A stretch of 45,898 bases of DNA from Pseudovirgaria hyperparasitica. Taxonomy: Eukaryota; Ascomycota; Dothideomycetes; Acrospermales; Acrospermaceae. The number at the start of each line of letters is the position of its first letter. Position 1 is the stretch's first letter. The stretch is taken from the NCBI RefSeq assembly GCF_010093815.1, contig NW_022985587.1, positions 1 to 45,898 on the forward strand, in the 5' to 3' direction. The notes beneath the pieces are model-generated. The model did not search any database. It had not been told where the DNA came from and saw only the letters and a program-made list of their open reading frames with translations. The position numbers and the translations under genes were made by a program. Positions 37,923-45,836 of the stretch are shown in pieces.

Positions 37923-39101
37923 ATGACGGACTTATGTAGGCCAATGGAGACGAACACGCAACCATGCTCGCAACAGAGCGCTTCATGCTGGAGTCACGAC
38001 CACTGGTATGGATACCATATATCTCCAGCGTATGGCTCACGCGAGACTGTCCATTCGACCGCGCCGCAGTCACTCGAAAGAATAGAGTACTCCGCTGCCA
38101 ACCCTTCAAAGCCTCAATATTCTTCATATCTAATAAGGCAGACGCCTGTGGGAGACACGACAAAGGAGAGTCAGTCTTGTAGGATTGCGAAAGATTGCAA
38201 GAACTTTCCGCACAACGCGCAGGCTATCCTTGCTCAACAATTCACGCAGCGGCTCGCAGACCCATATCTTACTAGGCAGGAGAGTGAAGAGCTTGCTGCG
38301 CTCACCGATCTAAGTGTCCGTCAAGTACAAGTATATTTCGCTAATGCTCGTGCGAGGAAGCTCTGTCGAGGACAAGCGAAAGCATCTGCAGGTACCAAGA
38401 GTGTCAAAAAGCTTGGCAAAGATTCCGACTTGTGTTCTCCACATTCGAATCTCGACCCCATCCAGAACTACAGACCACCGAAGAAGCGTAGACTGAAGAA
38501 ATCGCAGCGCATTCAGCCTGATCTTACCGCATCGCTACTCCGGACACCGTCTTCTCCCGATCACATCTTCCAGTGCACTTTCTGTGTGCAGGACTTCAAG
38601 CGCAGGTATGACTGGGAGCGACATGAGCAAACTATACATCTCCGCTTGCAGCAGTGGATCTGCATGCCCGAACAGGCTGTAACATCTTCATCAATCGCGA
38701 AGAAGACTCAGTGTGTATTCGGTGGAATGAACAGCCCCACGTCTTTGCATCTACAGTCACACGACCTGTGTCAATGTATCAAGAAGGAAGAATCAAGACG
38801 TACGTTCACCAGGAAAGACAAATTCATTAAGCATATTGAAAATTGCCATAAGATTTTCAATCCGAACGAGGATATCTTGTCGCGATTTTCAAAGCCCCAG
38901 ATCGAACCCAGTTACTGGTGCGGTATTTGTGGTTATCTTCTGAACTCATGGAAGCACCGTGTTACGCATATCTCGGAGCACTTCAAGCGAGGCGAAGACA
39001 TGCGTTTTTGGATGGCTGTCCCAGGTGCTGTGCAGTATGTTAGTGGCACGCAAAGGCTCAATCATTCCTTCATCGTATATGGAGCGAATCCACTGACATA
39101 G
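37923..39101 (+). CDS. Homeodomain and C2H2 zinc-finger transcription factor
   Basis: ATG 37923 to TAG gives a complete, intronless 392-residue nuclear DNA-binding protein. Residues 95-148 form a homeodomain (AQAILAQQFTQRLADPYLTR, then LSVRQVQVYFANARARK). The family's WFxN signature is YFAN here; the DNA-contacting Asn is kept and Trp is replaced by Tyr. A basic stretch (PPKKRRLKKSQR, near 185-196) is a likely nuclear signal. A C2H2 finger spans 218-239 (CTFCVQDFKRRYDWERHEQT, C-x2-C-x12-H-x4-H). Two further Cys/His-rich segments follow, one with RTFTRKDKFIKHIENCH and one with WCGICGYLLNSWKHRVTHI. Homeodomain-C2H2 fusions are a known ascomycete regulator class. The gene has no stops even though parts of it are repeated at 26.0 kb and 37.5 kb, so it may be active. 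TGAGCC repeats lie directly upstream. Targets are unknown. Confidence 0.85.
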   Translation: MTDLCRPMETNTQPCSQQSASCWSHDHWYGYHISPAYGSRETVHSTAPQSLERIEYSAANPSKPQYSSYLIRQTPVGDTTKESQSCRIAKDCKNFPHNAQAILAQQFTQRLADPYLTRQESEELAALTDLSVRQVQVYFANARARKLCRGQAKASAGTKSVKKLGKDSDLCSPHSNLDPIQNYRPPKKRRLKKSQRIQPDLTASLLRTPSSPDHIFQCTFCVQDFKRRYDWERHEQTIHLRLQQWICMPEQAVTSSSIAKKTQCVFGGMNSPTSLHLQSHDLCQCIKKEESRRTFTRKDKFIKHIENCHKIFNPNEDILSRFSKPQIEPSYWCGICGYLLNSWKHRVTHISEHFKRGEDMRFWMAVPGAVQYVSGTQRLNHSFIVYGANPLT

Positions 39102-39366
39102 CCGGTAGTACCCTCACGCTCAGCTCTCTCATAGGAAAAGCACAGCGCCGAGGTGAACCAGGCTTCCACTGATTGCTCCAAGCAGCCCCTTGATGTTGAA
39201 TCGGGACATGGGTTGTCAACTGTATGGATTAGGCTAGGCTCTAGGCGGGAGGGATAAAGACCTACAAAGACGTTCGATGCTGTGAATGTCGTATCAATCC
39301 CGATAGTTGCAAAAACCATCGCAAAGAAAGCGTAGTGCCAGTAGCTGGCTCCTGGGGGAGCAAGTA
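39102..39366. other. 3' region of the homeodomain gene
   Basis: An 85-codon minus frame (39062-39319) overlaps the end of the gene and carries no motif. No other feature is seen. Confidence 0.4.
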
Positions 39367-39600
39367 TGATGATCGCGAATCATCTGGATTGTATTCCATG
39401 ACCTTACACTTGATCTCAGCTTGCGATGCACCCCGTTGTCGAATGCCTGCCGAGTTTAGCTCCAGTTAAGACTCAATTATTTAGATCGTTCTGTGGATGA
39501 GATAGTTCCAGACACTCACTGGGATTTGATTACGACGTTAGGCTTGGTTAGAATACTATACATTTGGGTTACGAAGCAGAAATCAGCATCGAGGTCGACG
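39367..39600 (+). repeat. Direct repeat with 42125-42306
   Basis: GATGATCGCGAATCATCTGG at the start and GGTTACGAAGCAGAAATCAGC at the end are shared with the copy near 42.2 kb, which lacks about 40 internal bases and shows many transitions. The copy here leads into the promoter of the secreted-protein gene. Confidence 0.8.
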
Positions 39601-39773
39601 GGTGCGCAAGACTTCAATCAAGCGGTTTATTGTATTTTTACATATCAAGCCACACAGACAATCGAAACGCCCAAGATTACGTGGAATATAGAACGCGGAA
39701 ATAATGTGTCCGAGAGGTCCCCCAAAAGAAAACGTCATATTTTCGTAGTTCTTACGGCAGCATTCAACCAAGG

Positions 39774-40034
39774 ATGAGAGCACTTGCGTGTACGGCTGCC
39801 CTGGCAATGTCCCTCCTTACGTTGGCAGTCGCAGCAGTGAATCCTACATTATACTCACCGAATTCTAATGCTATGTCTCCGACGCAGACGAGCAATGATG
39901 ACAAACGATCACGTACGTATATACTTAAATGCAGCTTCTATCCAACTACTTACACATATATAGTGCATCGCCTCGGTTTCCACGGATGCCATGGTTACCA
40001 TCACGGGCGTCCACCCCCGGACAGTCATTGCTGA
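39774..40034 (+). CDS. Small secreted protein, putative effector-like peptide precursor
   Basis: ATG 39774 starts a strong signal peptide, MRALACTAALAMSLLTLAVA. A likely 51-nt intron at 39913-39963 (GTACGT donor, TAG acceptor) gives 69 residues: exon 1 ends NDDKRS and exon 2 continues HRLGFHGCHGYHHGRPPP, ending DSHC before TGA. The KR just before the last 24 residues is a Kex2-type cleavage site. The mature product could therefore be a short His/Gly/Cys peptide with two cysteines. If the intron is retained the frame stays open (86 residues), so both forms are possible. The protein would act outside the cell; the function is unknown. Its 5' end is duplicated at 14838-14907 beside a LINE. Size, secretion signal and setting fit candidate effectors, but no known effector is recognised. 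Confidence 0.65.
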   Translation: MRALACTAALAMSLLTLAVAAVNPTLYSPNSNAMSPTQTSNDDKRSRTYILKCSFYPTTYTYIVHRLGFHGCHGYHHGRPPPDSHC

Positions 40035-40689
40035 TTCCATGTTCGGTGCCCTCGCACACTACTTCTAGACTCTCAAATTGATCTTGGAAGGGAGTTAAAC
40101 GATGTTTTCTGTGCGGGGAGGTCCTGGACAGACCTGAGCCGTCTTTGCTTTGTGTAATGTAATGATAGTTAAGATAGGAGGCTATCACACACAAAAAGAG
40201 ACCAGCTGCATCAAGGCACCGTATATTAGATCCTGGCTGCATAAACATGTGAAATCGCAGGAGATGTCAAGAAACGTGAATTAGAGGCCAGTTTTCTTTT
40301 GTTATGCCCTCTCAACAGATATGGCGATTGTAGATATATACGAATCTTGCATATGTGTTGGTTTTTTAATAATGCAAAAGACAGTGCAAGGAGTGCGAAG
40401 TGTGTTCACAGAGCACTTTAGTCTACCTCGCGGTATATTTGAACCGGGCTGTCAGTTCTAGTAGTAGAATTGAAGTTGAGTGAAGTTTAGTAGATAGTCT
40501 GTCTAGAGTGAAGAAATAGCGTAAAAATACGGTAAATTTAAGTCTATATAGAAGATTTTCGTACGCCTAGACGACTTTTATATACCTAGATATATACTTA
40601 AGAGTACTAAGTCGTCTAAAACGTCTATTCGTTAAGTAACTATTAATACTCGATGGAAGTTTTGGCCCGAAAAACCAGTTCTAGGCTCT
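40035..40689. other. Non-coding, AT-rich toward the right
   Basis: 3' region of the secreted-protein gene, then TA-rich DNA (40490-40640) with imperfect inverted motifs around AGACGACTT and AAGTCGTCT. No gene seen. Confidence 0.4.
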
Positions 40690-40776
40690 AGCGTAGGTCA
40701 TCGCAGAGGCGGGTCAGAATCTTAGTAGGATAAAGCTCAGGATTCGACTTTTTGGAATATCCTTGGACAGGAACTC
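40690..40776 (-). pseudogene. Second, shorter copy of the hydrolase-like fragment
   Basis: The two halves match 23916-23957 (GTAGGTCATCGCAGAGGCGG) and 24078-24118 (GGATTCGACTTTTTGGAATA), joined directly without the intervening 115 or so bases found at 24 kb. Read on the minus strand it gives DIPKSRILSF. It is a non-functional fragment. Confidence 0.8.
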
Positions 40777-40807
40777 TTTCGGCCAGAGCACTGCATTGTT
40801 TCAGCAC

Positions 40808-41404
40808 TCACTTTACCTCTGCTTTCTCTCCACAATACCACGTACTTAACCCATACGGCGCCATATTCACGGGTTTTGAAGGGTCGAGATTGTCAATAGA
40901 GCTTGAGCTGACTTGTACCGTACATAATCGGGAAGTACTAGTTATATTGATAGGACCTGACTTCTTTTCCAAGTCAAATGCTCGAGCATCCAGCCGAGTA
41001 GAACAGAGCTGGAGCTGATCTATCCAATACTCTTCCTGGGTAATACGAAGCTCGAGCAATGCTACCTGCTCAGGGAGTCCATGATATGGGTCTATCTGGA
41101 CGACCCGAGGCTCACATTCTCTCCAAGAGATATCTTCTGACGTGGTGTTCCATGTTGCGGTCGTCTCCTGCAGCGACTCCCAGTTTTCTTGTTGGAACTC
41201 GATTGGCCACGGAGATTGACATTGTCCCCTCAGAAGATCCAAGTCCGGCTCGAAGGAGTATTCATTGACGTCAGCGAACAAGTCGGAGGAGTTGCAGAAT
41301 GCCTGGATCGTGTGAGTAATCCAAGGCAGACGTCGGAGATGGGGGCAAGTCCACTTCTGAAATGCTTCGCTAGAAAGAGCAGGTGCAAGCCAATGTAGTT
41401 TCAT
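40808..41404 (-). CDS. Regulator-like protein paired with the homeodomain gene, unassigned
   Basis: ATG at 41404 gives 198 residues, uninterrupted. The N-terminus reads MKLHWLAPALSSEAFQKWTC; the middle is acidic (ADVNEYSFEPDLDLLRGQ). NWESLQETTATWN and PEQVALLELRIT resemble the C-terminus of the Myb/SANT-like protein at 33.2-33.9 kb. TQEEYWIDQLQLCSTRLDAR follows as a helical segment. A related but broken gene lies at 26.4-26.9 kb with the same start. It lacks the SANT region, so it may be a C-terminal relative or have lost an upstream exon. It faces the homeodomain gene tail to tail across the secreted-protein gene. Inverted TGAGCC motifs lie 80-130 bases upstream of its start. Confidence 0.45.
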   Translation of the reverse strand: MKLHWLAPALSSEAFQKWTCPHLRRLPWITHTIQAFCNSSDLFADVNEYSFEPDLDLLRGQCQSPWPIEFQQENWESLQETTATWNTTSEDISWRECEPRVVQIDPYHGLPEQVALLELRITQEEYWIDQLQLCSTRLDARAFDLEKKSGPINITSTSRLCTVQVSSSSIDNLDPSKPVNMAPYGLSTWYCGEKAEVK

Positions 41405-41485
41405 GATCAGCTAGCAACTAGTCACCAGGAAAGAATCTCTCACGGCTCGGCTTCACTCGTAACGATACTAGCGCTCAATAGTGTA

Positions 41486-41535
41486 GTGGCTCAATAAAGT
41501 CTGACGGCGCAGTAAAGTATGACGGCTCAGTAAAG
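41486..41535 (-). repeat. Inverted TGAGCC motif cluster
   Basis: On the minus strand: ACTTTACTGAGCCGTCATAC, then TTACTGCGCCGTCAGAC, then TTATTGAGCCACTAC. These are the same core and context as the motifs at 37.7 kb, facing the opposite way. The 26.99 kb end carries a single GGCTCAG at the matching place. Confidence 0.8.
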
Positions 41536-42320
41536 TGTTGCTTCAAGAATTCGTGCCTCTGTAGTCATGTTGTCTAGAAGATGGCGATAAGCTCCTAGGT
41601 GGTACAAGAGTTTCTCAAAGATTCATATGCATGATGCACTGTACTTTCTTACTAGCGGACGCTGTGATTGATGGAGAACAAGCACTGTATTGTTTACTGA
41701 GTCCTCCGCGACAGTCGAAAGGCTCACTGCTAATCAGCTTAGTAGATCTTGTTACAGGGCCGTAAAGTACGAAGACTCGCCTAGAAGTCGGTCCACTGGT
41801 TGCCTGCTTACTGAGCCTCAAACGTCGATATCCCAGAGAGGCGTCCTGCGCGCCCTGTAGCTCTCATCACTGCAGGAACCAAGAGAGGGCGTGTGGCATC
41901 AGGCATGATCCATCGATACTTCCCACTGTGTGCATGCCCATTTCTCCATCGAAGGATCACAGAATTCGCTACGAGTCGTCCACGGTAGATGGCAAAACTC
42001 TCGGAGATGGCGTCAATGTTGAGTAGTTATTAGCTTGCTACGTCTTCCTACAGCTGTCCTACGTCACGACAATTAGCTACTTATTATTGACAGCGTGGGC
42101 TCGGAAGTTCTTGGTTTTCGCCTACGATGATCGCGAATCATCTGGATTGTATGCCATGACCTTACCAGGTTTAGCCCCAGTTGAAGCTCAACTATCTAGA
42201 TCATTCTGTGGATGAGATGATGTCAGACATTCACTGAGATCTGATCACGATGTTATGCTTGGTAAGAATACTATAAATTTGGGTTACGAAGCAGAAATCA
42301 GCATCGATTGTAGCAATCAA
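41536..42320. other. Decayed repeats
   Basis: 41755-41860 resembles 14215-14380. 42125-42306 is the second copy of the 39367-39600 repeat. No intact frame is supported. Confidence 0.45.
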
Positions 42321-42548
42321 CTATGCCGAAGCCATCAACCCTAAGTGAACCACTTCGCCCAGCAGCTCTTCATATAGCTCAAGGGGAGGTCCGGTGATAG
42401 TAGATGGGGTTAGGGACAAATACCACGATCGATGACTGCACCCATAGCCGCTGCCAGGGCAAGGTCGACTCTTACTTGCTCTAGTGATGACCTGACGAGC
42501 CTCTAAACTCGAACGAAGGGCAGTAAGCATCTGGGAAGAGCTATCCAT
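42321..42548 (-). CDS. Unassigned small ORF
   Basis: ATG at 42548 opens 75 codons (MDSSSQMLTALRSSLEARQV, ending LELYEELLGEVVHLGLMASA). The composition is protein-like, but there is no domain and no neighbour to support it. It may be an isolated exon. Confidence 0.25.
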   Translation of the reverse strand: MDSSSQMLTALRSSLEARQVITRASKSRPCPGSGYGCSHRSWYLSLTPSTITGPPLELYEELLGEVVHLGLMASA

Positions 42549-43032
42549 GGCCTACACACGGAGTAGCCGCGTCCAAGCCCTCAACGGTCGTCGTGCCGTC
42601 AAAAGAGACTACTCGCCACGGATCAGTTGTGCAAAGAGGGGCCGGCAAGAGCCCACAAATTACAGGTGATTGAACATCCGCTTGTTAATTAGGGACGAGC
42701 GGATTATTAGTCAAGAGACACAGAAGACACAGAAGACACTAACCAAGATACTATCGAGAATTCATCCATCGGGAAAGATGATGCTTATATAGTCATGATA
42801 CGATCGAATGTAACCTTGATAAAGGGGCGCCATTCGTGTATGAAGGTCTTTGATGCTGAGAGATCCTCAGTTTCGCTCTCTTTACCGATGACTCTAAGCT
42901 TGGTAGTGAAAGTAGCGTAAATAAAGATCGCCCAATCCTTCACAGCTCTGCTACTCTCTCGAAAAATTTCCCGACTGGATCATGGTAGTAATCAATGTAT
43001 TTATCATGACAAAGTAGTGCGGGCATAATATA
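42549..43032. other. No gene seen
   Basis: RIP-like, AT-leaning sequence with short frames only. The tandem ACAGAAGAC at 42719-42738 is the only local repeat. Confidence 0.4.
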
Positions 43033-43302
43033 AATCGAGTTGATGAGATTGTGGAGCTGCTGCTCGATAGTGGTGCTGATGTCAACGCGCAAGGTGGACG
43101 CTACGGCAACGCACTTCAAGCGGCTTCATGTAGAGGCCACGAGCATACTGTGAAGCTGCTGCTGAACAAGGGCGCTGTTGTTCACGACAGTGCACTCCAG
43201 GCAGCTGCAGATGGAGGCCACCAGCAGACTGTGAAGCTGCTGCTCGACAAGGGCGCCAATGTCAACGCGCAAGGTGGATTAAGGGCCTTGCGTGAAGGGT
43301 GA
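43033..43302 (+). pseudogene. Ankyrin-repeat fragment
   Basis: An open frame reads VELLLDSGADVNAQGGRYGN, then ALQAASCRGHEHTVKLLLNK, a shortened unit (GAVVHDSALQAAADGGHQQT), then VKLLLDKGANVNAQGG, before losing the pattern and ending at TGA 43300-43302. These are canonical 33-residue ankyrin units with the fungal NAQGGxYGNALQAAS signature, usually at the C-terminus of NACHT-type proteins. One unit has lost about nine residues (the NAQGGxYG part). Start, NACHT and most repeats are absent, so this is a fragment. Its class matches the NLR N-terminus at 24.1-24.8 kb. Confidence 0.8.
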
Positions 43303-44650
43303 ACATAGAATAGGAACTAGTACACATCAAATCAGATCTAACCCGGCTAGAAGGCTAGATCTGGGGAGCGAATTGGAAACCAAGCCGACCTTCCAGTCAA
43401 CAGGGGTCTGCAAATTTAAGGGATTTTGGATCGTTTTTTGACCTTTCTAACCTCCAATACCCCCATATTCAACCGACTATTTGAAATCTCATCTCACCTC
43501 CAGGTTAAAACCCGAGTGGAGGACTGTGGCTTCGGGATGGATGAACTTACTAATTTTAGGTATGGTTGGAGTTCAAAATTGACATTTTTTGAGCAGCAAG
43601 TATTTTTCGCCCAGGAGGAGGTGAGTACGATTACTTGGCACTCTGCGACGTAGAGTCAGACGATAGAACCGCTGGAAAAGGCGGACGAGTCGAGGACGTA
43701 TATAAATGAAGCACAAAGAACACATGATGAGATTCACGATACCAAACTCTTTCCAATATCTAGACTTATCCAGGCGGGACTGTCTACCAGTAGCTCTACA
43801 AACCATGCTGCCAGAATCAGAGGTGACAGACATGGTAAGAACACTATGGAACTGATAACAGTGCAGCTCCATAATGCATTCATTTGTATCGATCGCGATA
43901 TTCAAGAGAGATGTCTTCCGGTTCGTACAACTGAGGGGATAGGGACCTCTTGACCGAATGACTTAATCATGTCGTCCAATCTCTTTGACGGCCTCAATGA
44001 AATGAATGGTTGGAACCCTGGCAGATTACCGAGCCATATATCGCCTAGAACACTGCTGGGTCCATTGATAATTATGTCTTGAATATAGCTCTTCTCGAAC
44101 TGAATCGCCCCTTCGATATGTTAGTTGATAAAGGTTCCGCTACGGCTATGGACTGGGCTGGCGAGAGGCTGGGTTTCCGGGACTTCTAGACTGAAGTGAT
44201 GATATATGGGGGGTTCCAATTTTGGCCTTAAGTTGGGTAGTATTCAATTATATATTGGGTGTTATTACGCGACTGTAAGACTGCCAACTTTGATAAACGG
44301 TGGCAAGATGGCCATGGACATGATGGGAGAGAGAGAAGCGAAGTTTGATTGACTATGGGCTTTGCGAACCTGCTGCTATGGAACCGTGGGCCCCATTGTA
44401 TAGCGCAGGACATTACCAACGAAGTTCTCCAGACAGAATTTCCACGAGAGCAGTGAATGTGATTTTCAGCTGTTCCTCGTCCGTATTAATCGTGCGATCT
44501 GGTCGGTTCTCTAGTAGTAAAGATTCAAAGTCTTATACACGGTGCTTCGGATCTTTCCGACTCTGAGTTTTAGGATGAGAGTGAAGTAGACGCAGCCTCT
44601 AGTCCAGCCGTGGCAGCAGCGTTTAGTTAGAACACTAGCTGGTTGGCTCG
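43303..44650. other. Decayed sequence with short coding-like scraps
   Basis: 43978-44086 in one frame (SNLFDGLNEMNGWNPGRLPS) and 44068-44190 in another (IALLELNRPFDMLVDKGSAT, then AMDWAGERLGFRDF) look protein-like but are separated by stops and not recognised. Nothing larger is supported. Confidence 0.3.
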
Positions 44651-45160
44651 CTATGCAATCTCATCATGCCCCAACGTCCAATGCATTGCTTCAGCAGAGC
44701 GCCACGGAACACCCATCTCCGGTGCAATCTTCTGCCACATTTCTTCTTTGAAGCTAAGATTGTTCTGCGGCGATTCATCGACTAGTGGCGTTTGTGATGC
44801 TGTGCGCTTGATGTAGAGGCTTCGTAGAGGTGGAGAAGGCAATCCAGAGTGACCTGAGTTGTAGTGAGGCGGTCCGTTATGATGGGCACCGAAAGATAGG
44901 GGTTGAAAGGCGTTGTTATGGTGAAGCTTTTTAGGTTGTTGCAGAGGCTGAATAGATAGAGAATGTGGAAAAGGTTGCAGATTTGATATATGCAGGAACT
45001 GGTACGTAGGAGATTGATGAGCAGAGGTCGCAGTTGGCGAAACTACGGATAGAGAGTTGGTGTCGCATATGCCCAGGCAGGCGTGCAGTGCGGAGTTGAA
45101 GTCGACGTCGAAGTCAGCTCAAGTCTGCTTACGCGGGCCGCGGAGCTCGTCGAAGAGGTG
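44651..45160 (-). pseudogene. Relic of an unrecognised, possibly regulatory gene
   Basis: Read from about 45160 downward, one frame gives AYHLFDELRGPRKQT, TGA and ADFDVDFNSALHACLG. A low-complexity Ser/His/Pro/Gln stretch follows (SPTATSAHQSPTYQF, QPLQQPKKLHHNNAFQPLSF). The C-terminal part is well conserved in look: FKEEMWQKIAPEMGVPWRSA, then EAMHWTLGHDEIA before the stop at 44651. The stops (TAA after CAA, TGA after ACT) fit C-to-T changes at CAA and CGA codons. The acidic/Trp-rich helix is reminiscent of Myb-like helices in ascomycete regulators, but I cannot name the family. The sequence ends without a start in the window's recoverable part. Confidence 0.4.
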
Positions 45161-45407
45161 GTATGCTTATTGGCAGCAGTCTAAGACGCAGAGTCTCGCG
45201 ACTCGAGAAGGAGTGAGATATGTCTCTAAAAGTCTCAGGCGCGGGTGAAAGGAGTCGCAGTGTAGCAGTGTTCAACGAGGGTTTCTCAAGCGTCCAGCTG
45301 TATTATATGTACTATACGAGTCGGCTATTATACTTTATATCTAAGCCGTCTTACTAAGTAATATAGAATAAACTTAAAGCACGTGTATATCCGTAGCCTA
45401 TAAGGTT
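45161..45407. other. No gene seen
   Basis: AT-rich from 45300 on. A plus-strand frame at 45057-45248 is the shadow of the minus-strand relic. Confidence 0.4.
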
Positions 45408-45556
45408 AAAAACAGTCAAAAACAGTCAAAAACACTTGTAATCAGTGTTGTTTTGAGCCTGCAAGGTCAAAATCAGTCAAAAACACGTGTAATCAGTGTT
45501 GTTTTGAAGCTTGCGAGGTCAAAATCAGTCAAAATCAATCAAAAACACGTGTAACG
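45408..45556 (+). repeat. Tandem repeat with imperfect palindromic core
   Basis: About 2.5 copies of a roughly 65-70-base unit. Each has AAAACAC(T/G)TGTAATCAGTG followed by TTGTTTTGA and a GGTCAAAATCAGTCAAAAAC link, with nested 9-10-base CAGTCAAAAA repeats. AAAACACGTGTAATCAGTGTTGTTTT is close to self-complementary, with a CACGTG E-box-like centre. No gene abuts it. Confidence 0.85.
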
Positions 45557-45670
45557 CAAAAGAAAGCATGTCGACTTAGCTAGATGAAATGCCAAATCTA
45601 GCCCCTGTATATTCATATATGTGCTGCTTCGGAGGCGCGGTTATGCTCCCTCCGACTATCAAAGCTATAT

Positions 45671-45705
45671 ACTGCTCTTGGCAACAAGGTGTTGCCAAGA
45701 GCGGC
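45671..45705. repeat. 35-nt palindrome, copy 4
   Basis: ACTGCTCTTGGCAACA, AGG, TGTTGCCAAGAGCGGC: the same 16-3-16 layout, with 14 of 16 arm pairs matched. The repeat shared (inverted) with 13.9 kb starts about 30 bases to its right. Confidence 0.88.
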
Positions 45706-45736
45706 TACTTTCGCAAGGTCGCCTTACGGCGCTGCA

Positions 45737-45836
45737 GTACCGACTCGAATCACACCGAGAGTTTCAAAGTGTGGTCACGGTGGCGCTGTGGATATGCCGG
45801 TCACAGCGCAAGCCATGTAGCTCAATGCATGAGTAG
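45737..45836 (+). repeat. Inverse copy of 13856-13990
   Basis: TACCGACTCGAATCACACCG through GTCACAGCGCAAGCCATG to CAATGCATGAG matches the reverse complement of the 13.9 kb segment with scattered substitutions. Confidence 0.7.

Noticed and set aside
45408-45556. Telomere-associated repeat
   Set aside because: The unit is not TTAGGG-like and no telomeric array is present in the window.
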